Assembly: GCF_900184225.1 (NCBI RefSeq)
Contig: NZ_FXWZ01000003.1
Span: 809,684 to 873,683, forward strand
Direction: 5' to 3'
DNA length: 64,000 nt
Origin: Brevibacterium ihuae
GTDB taxonomy: Bacteria; Actinomycetota; Actinomycetes; Actinomycetales; Brevibacteriaceae
In this document: positions 57,870 through 64,000 of the stretch, piece by piece
Numbering within the stretch: the first letter of the stretch is position 1
Layout of the letters: each line of letters starts with the position of its first letter
The notes under the pieces: model-generated
Databases searched by the model: none
Told to the model about the DNA's origin: nothing
The model's input: only the letters and a program-made list of their open reading frames with translations
Translations under genes and position numbers: made by a program

Positions 57870-58589
57870 ATGGGTCGCGCGACCGCGATTCTCTTCGCCC
57901 GCGCAGGCGCCCGCGTCGTCCTCGCCGACCGCTCCGCCGAGCAGCTCGCCGCAGTGCGCGAGGAGATCGCCGCCACGGTGCCGGACGCCTCGGCCATCGC
58001 GGTGACCTGCGACGTCAGCCGCCCCGATGACCTCAGCGCGCTCGTCGACGCCGCGGTCGCCGAGTACGGCGGCATCGACATCCTCGTCAACAACGCCGGG
58101 GTCTCCCGCCGCAATTCCGTGGCCCAGGACGACGCGGAGTTCGAGCAGGTGTGGCAGGAGGTGCTCGACATCAACCTCACCGCGCACGTGCGCCTGGTCC
58201 GCCGCGCCCTGCCCCACCTCCGGGAGTCCGCGCACGGCCGGGTCGTCAACATCGCCTCGACCGAGGCGCTCGTCTCCCAGGCCGGGCTGCTGAGCTATTC
58301 GGCGACGAAAGCCGGCGTCATCGGCATCACCCGGAGCCTCGCGATCGAGCTCGCGGAGTTCGGCATCACCGTCAACGCGGTGTGCCCCGGGCCCATCGAG
58401 ACCGGCATGACGAGCAAGTACCCGGCCGAGGGGAAGGCGAATTACGCCCGTCGCCGCGTGCCGATGCGCCGCTACGGCCGACCCGAGGAGGTCGCCCAGA
58501 TGACCCTCAACCTCTGTCTGCCCGCGTCGAGCTACGTCACCGGAACCGCGATCCCCGTCGACGGCGGGATGTCGATGTTCCACGTGTGA
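57870..58589 (+). CDS. Short-chain dehydrogenase/reductase (start uncertain)
   Basis: A classical SDR of at least 239 residues. The catalytic Ser lies in NIASTEA and Tyr-Lys in YSATK (about residue 148 from this start). Also seen are DILVNNAGVS near 75 and the C-terminal GTAIPVDGGMSMF. The nucleotide-binding motif TGAASGMGRA is cut by this ATG: the same frame upstream (from about 57813, EFASRSIAGSTAIVTGAASG) clearly belongs to the protein, yet contains no ATG, GTG or TTG back to at least 57606. A run of six C at 57779-57784 could hide a frameshift. The substrate is unknown. The gene is bracketed by two copies of a repeat. Confidence 0.85.
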   Translation: MGRATAILFARAGARVVLADRSAEQLAAVREEIAATVPDASAIAVTCDVSRPDDLSALVDAAVAEYGGIDILVNNAGVSRRNSVAQDDAEFEQVWQEVLDINLTAHVRLVRRALPHLRESAHGRVVNIASTEALVSQAGLLSYSATKAGVIGITRSLAIELAEFGITVNAVCPGPIETGMTSKYPAEGKANYARRRVPMRRYGRPEEVAQMTLNLCLPASSYVTGTAIPVDGGMSMFHV

Positions 58590-58597
58590 GCCGCGAA

Positions 58598-58636
58598 CCG
58601 GCGGATCACGAAGGATCCTGAGAACGCATCCGCCGG
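58598..58636 (+). repeat. Hairpin repeat, family member 3
   Basis: 9-bp arms CCGGCGGAT and ATCCGCCGG enclose AAGGATCCTGAGAACG, which matches member 2 (57571 onward) with two mismatches over 23 nt. It starts 9 nt after the SDR stop. Confidence 0.8.
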
Positions 58637-58660
58637 CGATCGCACACTTACCCGGGCTCA

Positions 58661-58761
58661 GCGCGACGTCACCGGGTACGCCGGTGCTGAGCGCCTCGGC
58701 AGCCGTCCCTCGCCGGCGCGACGACAGCGCCACCGGGTACGCCGGCGCCGAGCACCTCGGC
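58661..58761 (+). repeat. Direct repeat pair (core CACCGGGTACGCCGG)
   Basis: Two diverged copies, 58661-58700 and 58717-58761, with period 61 bp around the shared core. Function unknown. Confidence 0.65.
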
Positions 58762-58976
58762 CCCACCCCGGCGCAGCAGGCCAACGCTCGGCGTGCATGG
58801 CCTCGCCCGGCCCGCGCGACCGCCGAGCGGGGCGAACCCGCCGCCATGTGTCGAGGCGGGAACACGCGTGCTCGGAAGGCCACGCAGCGCGCAACAGGTG
58901 CCACACGCACCGTTCCTAGGTTGGGATCAGGAGGTTCGCCGCAGCGGCGCGAACCGTGATTTCCAGGAGACGCACC

Positions 58977-59540
58977 ATGCGACGCGCACTCATCAACCGA
59001 GCACTCATCACCCGGTCGGCGACGGTCATCGCCGGGCTCGCTACCGCCCTCACCCTGTCCGCCTGCAGCTTCGAGTTCTCCGTGGGCCCGGGCGGCGACG
59101 AGGGCGAGGAGACCACCGGCGAGGAGGCGAACCGGAACGGCGGGGGGGGGGGGACCCGCACCGACGAGGGCGGCACCGACACCGGCGGCACGGACACCGG
59201 CGACGACCGGGAGATCCCCGATCAGGACCCCGAGCAGAACACGGCTGACCCCGGCACCGGCACGGACACCTCGACGACGGACACCGGAGGCGAATCCGAC
59301 GTCGTCACCATCCCGGGCACCGAGCTCGCCCAGTCGGTCAAGGAGGCCGCCGAGGAGGAATCCGGGGTCACCGGCATCGACGTCAACTGCCGCGACCTCC
59401 GGGCCTACAGCGTCGGCTCCTCGACCACCTGCGACATGGAGATGCCGTCGGGCGACAAGTACTTCCCGCTCGTCAAGGTCACCTCGATCAACGGCACCTA
59501 CGTCGAGTACGAGCTCGAGTTCCCCGGCGTCCACTTCTGA
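58977..59540 (+). CDS. DUF4333-like lipoprotein with a 12-G tract
   Basis: A 187-residue secreted lipoprotein. The signal peptide ends in a lipobox (LTLSAC, Cys30). Residues ~40-100 are a Gly/Thr/Asp/Glu-rich linker encoded partly by an uninterrupted run of 12 G. The C-terminal ~85 residues resemble a DUF4333 domain: ELAQSVKEAAEEESGVTGID, then Cys in DVNCRDLRAY and in STTCDMEM, which could form a disulfide. Function unknown. The ATG has AGGAG 7 nt upstream. A one-base change in the G tract would remove the whole C-terminal domain. Confidence 0.85.
   Translation: MRRALINRALITRSATVIAGLATALTLSACSFEFSVGPGGDEGEETTGEEANRNGGGGGTRTDEGGTDTGGTDTGDDREIPDQDPEQNTADPGTGTDTSTTDTGGESDVVTIPGTELAQSVKEAAEEESGVTGIDVNCRDLRAYSVGSSTTCDMEMPSGDKYFPLVKVTSINGTYVEYELEFPGVHF
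59142..59153 (+). repeat. Poly-G tract (12 G) inside the lipoprotein gene
   Basis: Twelve consecutive G encode four glycines. Tracts of this length are prone to slipped-strand mispairing, and also to sequencing error. The current length keeps the frame open. Confidence 0.9.
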
Positions 59541-59620
59541 GTGCGCCCCGCAGCTCGACCGGCACCGGCCCGACAGCCACTGATCCGGCGAGAACCAGCC
59601 CGACCGGCACCGGTCCCACC

Positions 59621-59669
59621 ACAGCCGAGGTGCCCGCTTCCCCATCCGGGAAGCGGGCACCTCGGCTGT
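59621..59669. terminator. Bidirectional terminator hairpin
   Basis: Perfect 22-bp stem (59621-59642 with 59648-59669, arm ACAGCCGAGGTGCCCGC...) and 5-nt loop, between the convergent lipoprotein and lhgO genes. No T-run, as is common in high-GC actinobacteria. Confidence 0.75.
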
Positions 59670-59679
59670 CCCGTGGACG

Positions 59680-60921
59680 TCAGCGCAGCGAGGCGAGCGC
59701 CTTGTCGACGATGTGCTCGGCGATCGCCATCGAGCTCGTGGCACCCGGCGACGGGGCGTTGCGGACCTGCGTGAGCCGGCCCCGGGTGGTGATGACGAAG
59801 TCGTCGACGAGCGAGCCGTCGGCGTTCATCGCCTGCGCGCGCACACCGCGCGGTCCCGGCTTCACCGTCGCCGGATCGAGGTCGGGAACGAACTTCTGGG
59901 CCTCTTCGACGAAGGCCCGGGGCGAGAGCGCGGTGCGGGCCTCGCGCGCGGCGGCCTTGACGTTCTGCCGGGCGAACTTCCAGAAGCCCTTGAAGCCGAG
60001 CGTGGAACCGATGTCGCCGAGGTCGAACCCCTCGCGGGAGTACCCGCGCGAGTACTTCTCCCGCCCCATGGACAGGAAGGCGTTGGGCCCGAGCATGAGG
60101 GCACCGTCGATCCGCCGCGTGAGGTGGACGCCGAGGAACGGATACGCGGGGTCCGGCACCGGGTAGATCAGGCCCTTGACCACGTCCGCCGCGGGCTGCT
60201 CGATGAGGAAGTAGTCGCCGGAGAACGGCACGATCCGCGGTTCAAGCTCGAGCCCCGAGGCCCGCGCCAGACGGTCGGACTGGAGCCCCGCGCACGTGAC
60301 GACGAGGTCGAAGGACCCGGCGTCCTCGGTCATCTTCGACTCCACCCCCGGCATCGCGAGCGCGACGCGCACCTCGTTGCCCATGGTGTCGAGGCGGGCG
60401 ACCTCGGCGTTGTACTCGATGCGCCCGCCGGCGGCGACGACGTCGGCGGCGAAGGCCTCGGTGAGCGCGACGAAGTCGATGATCGCGGTGTGCGGCGAGT
60501 GGAGCGCGAGGACGCCGCGGACGTTCGGCTCGATCTCGCGCATCTCATGGCGGTCGAGCAGCGCGACGTGCGGCACGCCGTTGGCGGTGGCCCGCTCGTG
60601 GATCTTCTCGAGGCGGTCGACCTCGAGCGTGGTGTGGGCGACGACGAGCTTGCCGCACTCGTCGTAGGGGATCCCGTTGACCGCCGAGTACTCGACGAGC
60701 TTCTCCACGCCCCTCCGGCACAGCCGGGCCTTGAGGCTGCCGGGCTCGTAGTACAGCCCGGCGTGGACGACCCCGGAGTTGTGCCCGGTCTGGTGGGCGG
60801 CGAGACGGGGCTCCTTCTCGAACACGGTGACGGTGGCATCGGGCTGGCGCAGCGCGAGCTCGCGCGCTACGGCCGTCCCGATGATGCCTCCGCCGACGAC
60901 GGCGATGCGTGAGATTGTCAT
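59680..60921 (-). CDS. lhgO: L-2-hydroxyglutarate oxidase
   Basis: A 413-residue FAD-dependent oxidase of the DAO superfamily converting L-2-hydroxyglutarate to 2-oxoglutarate. The N-terminal dinucleotide fold is IAVVGGGIIGTAVARELALR (residues 5-24). HQTGHNSGVVHAGLYYEPGS near 45 is diagnostic of LhgO, and GVHLTRRIDGALMLGPNAF near 260 and GPRGVRAQAM near 360 agree. Length matches E. coli LhgO (422). CAAGAT lies 6 nt before the ATG on the minus strand, a leaderless-type spacing. No linked csiD or gab genes. Confidence 0.93.
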   Translation of the reverse strand: MTISRIAVVGGGIIGTAVARELALRQPDATVTVFEKEPRLAAHQTGHNSGVVHAGLYYEPGSLKARLCRRGVEKLVEYSAVNGIPYDECGKLVVAHTTLEVDRLEKIHERATANGVPHVALLDRHEMREIEPNVRGVLALHSPHTAIIDFVALTEAFAADVVAAGGRIEYNAEVARLDTMGNEVRVALAMPGVESKMTEDAGSFDLVVTCAGLQSDRLARASGLELEPRIVPFSGDYFLIEQPAADVVKGLIYPVPDPAYPFLGVHLTRRIDGALMLGPNAFLSMGREKYSRGYSREGFDLGDIGSTLGFKGFWKFARQNVKAAAREARTALSPRAFVEEAQKFVPDLDPATVKPGPRGVRAQAMNADGSLVDDFVITTRGRLTQVRNAPSPGATSSMAIAEHIVDKALASLR

Positions 60922-61185
60922 GGTGCTATCTTGGCAGAATCGCCCCTCCCGCCGACAGGGGCGCAGCTGTGCCCGAGGCGCCCCGCGGCTCCGCGACCGG
61001 AACCGGACCGGGCCCCGCTCGCCGGGCCCGCACACCGGGCAACCGGCTCACCGCAGGCCGGGCACGCTGCCGCACCGGCCCCTCGGGTCGCTCGGGGTGG
61101 GACACCCGGACCCGCCGCTTTGGGGGTACCGCCGCCCGGGGGCGCCGCGCCCGGGCACGCCGGAGCGCACGAGAGAGGAGGGTCT

Positions 61186-62559
61186 GTGGAGTCGTCGTGG
61201 TCCCTCGACTGGCCCGGGAAGGCAGCGGCCGCCGCTCTCGCCGCCGAATCCCCCGCAGACCTCCCGACCGACCCCCTGCCGAGCGACCGGCACCTCGCGA
61301 TCGAGGGCGAGAACCTCACCGCGCTCCGGCTGCTCCGCCGCACCCATGCCGGTGCGGTCAAGGTCGTCTACATCGATCCGCCGTACAACACCGGCAACGC
61401 CCTGCCGTACCGGGACACCTTCGGCGCGGCCGGGCACGCCGGCTGGCTCACGATGATGTTCCCCCGCCTTCTCCTCACCCGCGAGCTGCTGCGCGAGGAC
61501 GGCGTGGTGTTCGTGTCGATCGACGACCGGGAGAACGCGCACCTCCAGCTCCTCGGACACGAGGTGTTCGGCGAGGAGAACTATCTGGGCTCCTTCATCC
61601 AGCAGCGCGCGAAGGGCGGCGGCAATGCCCGCTCGTTCGTCCGCGGCCACGACTTCGTCCTCGTCTGGGCCAAGGACGCCCGCCGAGTGGGGCCGTTCCT
61701 CACCGAGAAGCGCCCGCCCGCCCGCTACGAGACGATCGACGGCCGCCGGTACCTCGTCGACGACGACTGGCTGCGGGTGAGCTTCGGCAAGTACACCCGC
61801 GGCACCGAGCGCCGCCTCATGTACGAGGACATCGCCCGGGTGCGCGGGGAGGCGAAGAAGGCCGAGGTCGACGCCGGCCTCGCGGCGGGACGCCTGCTGC
61901 TGCGCCCGTGGGGCGAACCGGATGCGGACGGCGTCCGCAGGCACGCGGTGCTGCGGCTCACCCCGGCTGACGAGGCGAGCTCGAAGATGTACTCGATCAT
62001 CAAGGCGCTCAACGAGGAGGGGCGCACGGACCTCGAGGCGCTCGGGCTCGGGGGGCTGTTCGGCTACCCGAAGCCCCTCGAGCTCATCCGCACGCTCGTG
62101 CGCTCGCAGACGTTCTTCGACCGCGAGGCGATCGTCCTCGACTTCTTCGCCGGCTCCGGGACCACCGGACAGGCGGTCCTCGAGCTCAATGCCGCCGACA
62201 GCGGTGCGCGCCGGTACGTCCTCGTCCAGCAGCCCGAGGCGCTCCGGCCGGTCGCCGGGGCGCGGCTCGGAGCGGAGGCCGGGGCCGGGGCGCGGCTCGG
62301 AGCGGAGGCCGGGGCCGCTGGGACAGGATCCGCCGAGGTGGGATCCGCCGAGGCGGCAGCGGGCGCATCAGCGCGTGACGCCTCGGGTCCGGGACGTGCC
62401 GCCGAGGCGGCGCGCGGCACGGAGCCGAGCGAGCCGCTCGACACGATCAGCGCCCTCATGCGCGAGCGCCTGCGCCGCGCGGGCGCCGCGCTGTCCGCCG
62501 AGCACCCGGACCTCGACACCGATTTCGCCGACATCCGTCTGCCCCAGCCCCCGGTCTGA
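61186..62559 (+). CDS. Site-specific DNA methyltransferase (type III Mod-like, orphan)
   Basis: A 457-residue amino-methyltransferase, adding methyl to adenine N6 or cytosine N4. The catalytic motif IV VVYIDPPYNTGNALPYRDT lies near residue 64, before the AdoMet motif I DFFAGSGTTGQAVLEL near 320, i.e. the beta-class order. The target-recognition region lies between (about 140-300). After it come an Ala/Gly-rich tail with a 10-residue repeat (GARLGAEAGA) and a final helix. It is shorter than standard Mod subunits, and no Res helicase or restriction gene is nearby. The GTG has AGGAGGG 4 nt upstream. Confidence 0.9.
   Translation: MESSWSLDWPGKAAAAALAAESPADLPTDPLPSDRHLAIEGENLTALRLLRRTHAGAVKVVYIDPPYNTGNALPYRDTFGAAGHAGWLTMMFPRLLLTRELLREDGVVFVSIDDRENAHLQLLGHEVFGEENYLGSFIQQRAKGGGNARSFVRGHDFVLVWAKDARRVGPFLTEKRPPARYETIDGRRYLVDDDWLRVSFGKYTRGTERRLMYEDIARVRGEAKKAEVDAGLAAGRLLLRPWGEPDADGVRRHAVLRLTPADEASSKMYSIIKALNEEGRTDLEALGLGGLFGYPKPLELIRTLVRSQTFFDREAIVLDFFAGSGTTGQAVLELNAADSGARRYVLVQQPEALRPVAGARLGAEAGAGARLGAEAGAAGTGSAEVGSAEAAAGASARDASGPGRAAEAARGTEPSEPLDTISALMRERLRRAGAALSAEHPDLDTDFADIRLPQPPV
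62257..62316 (+). repeat. 30-bp tandem duplication in the methyltransferase gene
   Basis: Two identical 30-bp units (starting GGGGCGCGGCTCGGAGCGG at 62257 and 62287) encode a 10-residue repeat in the C-terminal linker. Frame-neutral expansion or contraction is possible. Confidence 0.8.
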
Positions 62560-62684
62560 GTCCACGGCATCGCTGACACTTCGGACTGAACCCGCGGTCG
62601 CGGTCCGGGCCTGCAGCAATCCGGCCGGGCACGCGGTCGCCGTCTGAGGGGGCGGTGGAGGACTGAGGGGGCGGGCGACGTCCG

Positions 62685-62744
62685 ACTGCGCGGTATCTGC
62701 CGATCTGCGCGCAATTGCGCGCAGATCGGCAGATACCGCGCAGT
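62685..62744. repeat. 60-bp perfect palindrome, copy B
   Basis: Every base of 62685-62714 (ACTGCGCGGTATCTGCCGAT...) is complemented in 62715-62744, with no loop. About 90% identical to the element at 50120-50179. It lies between the convergent methyltransferase and acyl-CoA dehydrogenase genes. Confidence 0.93.
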
Positions 62745-62802
62745 TCGGCGGGTTGTGCTCTGACCGGCCGGGGCACCGCTTGTTCGACCGACCGGCCGCC
62801 GC

Positions 62803-63972
62803 TCAGGCCGGGGCGCCGAGCACCCGGAGGTGGTAGTCCGCGGTGCCGAACAGCCCGTCGATGGTGAGCACGCGCTTGTGGAGGTGGCCGATCGGCAGCT
62901 CGTCGGTCATGCCGACGCCGCCGTGGGCCTGGATAGCGGACTCGCCGAGCCGCCGCCCCAGCCGTCCGACCTGCGCCTTGAGCACGGAGACGTCGCGCGC
63001 GGTGAGGCGACCGGCCTCGGCGAGCGCGGCCGCGTAGAGGAGGGTCGCGCGGGTCTTGACGTAGTCGATCTTCATGTCGGCGAGCCGGTGGGAGATCGAC
63101 TGGAACGTCCCGATCGGCACCCCGAACTGCTCGCGGGTGAAGGCATACTCCGCCGTACGCTCGAGGAGACTTCCGAGAGCGCCGACCGCCTCGGCCGCGA
63201 GGACGAGGATCGCCCGGTCGAGGCCGGCGCGGATGAGCGGTTCGGCGTCGGCGGCGAGAAGGACCGCCGGGGTGCCGTCGAAGCGGAGGTGGGCTGCCGG
63301 ACGGCCGTCGACCGCGGCGAACGCCGTCGCACCGGGCACCGGCCCCTCGACGAGGAGCAGCGCGAGTGCACCGTCGAGGCGGGCGGTGACGACGACGAGG
63401 TCGGCCGCGGCGCCGTGGAGGACCATCCGCTTCTCCCCGGTGAGGACGTATCTGTCCCCCGAGCGCTCGGCGCGCGCCTGCACGAGGCCGGGATCCGCGG
63501 TGCCGCGGCCCTCCTCGTGGGCGAGCGCAGCGGTCGTCTCACCAGCGGCGATGCGTTCGAGTGCGGAACGGGCCGCGGCGGAACCAGCGTCGTCATCGGT
63601 AGCAGCGCGACCGGCATCGTCACCGCCTGAGGCGCGGCCGTCGCTGCCGCCGGCCGGATCCGTCTCGAGCACTGCGGCGAGCAGTCCGCCGGCGAGCGCG
63701 ACGGTGGGGATCCAGGGTTCGGCGACGAGGTGCGCCCCGACGATCTCGGCCGCGGCGACGAGGTCGACGACGGTGCCGTCGAGTCCCCCGACCTCCTCGG
63801 GGAACGGGATCGCGGTGAGCCCCAGGCCGACGAGCTTCTCCCACACCTCGGTCGACCACCCCGTGTCGGAGCGGACGATGTCCTGGCGGGTGTCGAAGTC
63901 GTAGTCACGGGAGAACAGGCGGGTGAGCGTGCTGCGGAGCTCGGTCTGCTCCTCGGTGTACGTGAGATCCAT
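62803..63972 (-). CDS. Acyl-CoA dehydrogenase family protein
   Basis: A 389-residue FAD flavoprotein oxidising acyl-CoA thioesters or related steroid side chains. The N-terminal helical domain starts DLTYTEEQTELRSTLTRLF; the middle domain has GDRYVLTGEKRMVLHGAAAD (near 170). The C-terminal domain has AFTREQFGVPIGTFQSISHRLADM (near 275) and IQAHGGVGMTDELPIGHLHKR (near 350). The catalytic Glu position is not certain, and a Gly/Asp/Ala-rich insert lies at 105-140, as in FadE-like subunits that pair with another dehydrogenase. GGAGG lies 6 nt before the ATG. Upstream partners are outside the window. Confidence 0.92.
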   Translation of the reverse strand: MDLTYTEEQTELRSTLTRLFSRDYDFDTRQDIVRSDTGWSTEVWEKLVGLGLTAIPFPEEVGGLDGTVVDLVAAAEIVGAHLVAEPWIPTVALAGGLLAAVLETDPAGGSDGRASGGDDAGRAATDDDAGSAAARSALERIAAGETTAALAHEEGRGTADPGLVQARAERSGDRYVLTGEKRMVLHGAAADLVVVTARLDGALALLLVEGPVPGATAFAAVDGRPAAHLRFDGTPAVLLAADAEPLIRAGLDRAILVLAAEAVGALGSLLERTAEYAFTREQFGVPIGTFQSISHRLADMKIDYVKTRATLLYAAALAEAGRLTARDVSVLKAQVGRLGRRLGESAIQAHGGVGMTDELPIGHLHKRVLTIDGLFGTADYHLRVLGAPA

Positions 63973-64000
63973 GGCGGCCTCCGGTCAGGATCGCAGGGAG

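Larger units (their letters stand above)
58590..58976. other. 387-nt intergenic region with repeats
   Basis: Contains repeat family member 3, then a direct repeat of about 35-45 bp (58661-58700 and 58717-58761, core CACCGGGTACGCCGG). Just before the lipoprotein gene there is a TAGGTT box near 58916. No coding signal. Confidence 0.5.

Noticed and set aside
57561..58636. Composite transposon around the SDR gene
   Set aside because: The flanking repeats are short, no transposase or target-site duplication is seen, and a third copy lies by aceB; reported only as a repeat-flanked cassette.
61186..62802. Complete type III restriction-modification system
   Set aside because: No Res helicase or nuclease follows; the next gene is an unrelated acyl-CoA dehydrogenase on the other strand.

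Overview
The window is about 70% G+C, with short intergenic gaps, mixed strands and many GTG starts. It is chromosomal DNA of a high-GC actinobacterium. Candidate DtxR/IdeR iron boxes, a RamB-type regulator divergent from isocitrate lyase and malate synthase, and many start codons lying only 6-8 nt after a NANNNT -10 hexamer (leaderless genes) fit Actinomycetota. Within these, a Brevibacterium-like member of the Micrococcales is my best guess, inferred from gene content only. I see no rRNA, tRNA, CRISPR array, transposase or phage gene.

Layout. 1-9.5 kb: 3' end of an acyl-CoA synthetase, rhodanese, phosphoglucomutase, MFS exporter, glycerate kinase, CopC-like protein, a frame-broken low-molecular-weight phosphatase and an M13 peptidase. 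9.7-24.3 kb: a DUF1684 protein fused to a degenerate glutamine-amidotransferase-like domain, a second MFS protein, M18 aminopeptidase, stress protein next to a frame-broken MarR regulator, aminotransferase, CDP-alcohol phosphatidyltransferase, a 30-bp-period repeat array, serine hydrolase plus amino-acid permease, alcohol dehydrogenase, VIT1-like transporter and panB. 24.4-28.5 kb: copper block (CopB-type ATPase and CueP around a CsoR-type operator) and a proline racemase-family epimerase. 28.6-31 kb and 40-44.4 kb: siderophore genes (RhtX/FptX-like permease, siderophore-interacting reductase, complete ABC importer), each with a candidate iron box. 31-37.5 kb: gcvP-gcvT-gcvH-sdaA downstream of a glycine riboswitch, which together would turn glycine into one-carbon units and serine into pyruvate. 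37.6-52.4 kb: amidohydrolase, inositol-phosphatase family enzyme, small HTH protein, a large FAD/Fe-S D-2-hydroxyacid dehydrogenase followed by a potassium channel, universal stress protein, WYL regulator and DinB protein. 52.7-57.5 kb: glyoxylate shunt (aceB, aceA) with ramB divergent. 57.6-64 kb: SDR with no visible start codon, a lipoprotein carrying a 12-G tract, L-2-hydroxyglutarate oxidase, an orphan DNA methyltransferase and an acyl-CoA dehydrogenase.

Themes. (1) About twenty genes start 6-8 nt after a NANNNT hexamer, so leaderless transcription appears to be routine here. (2) Several convergent gene junctions hold inverted repeats from different families, including a perfect 60-bp palindrome with a second copy 12.5 kb away. 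(3) Reading-frame conflicts occur at C/G homopolymers (near 7.35, 15.12, 46.25 and possibly 57.78 kb). Only resequencing can say whether these are sequence errors, decay or switching.
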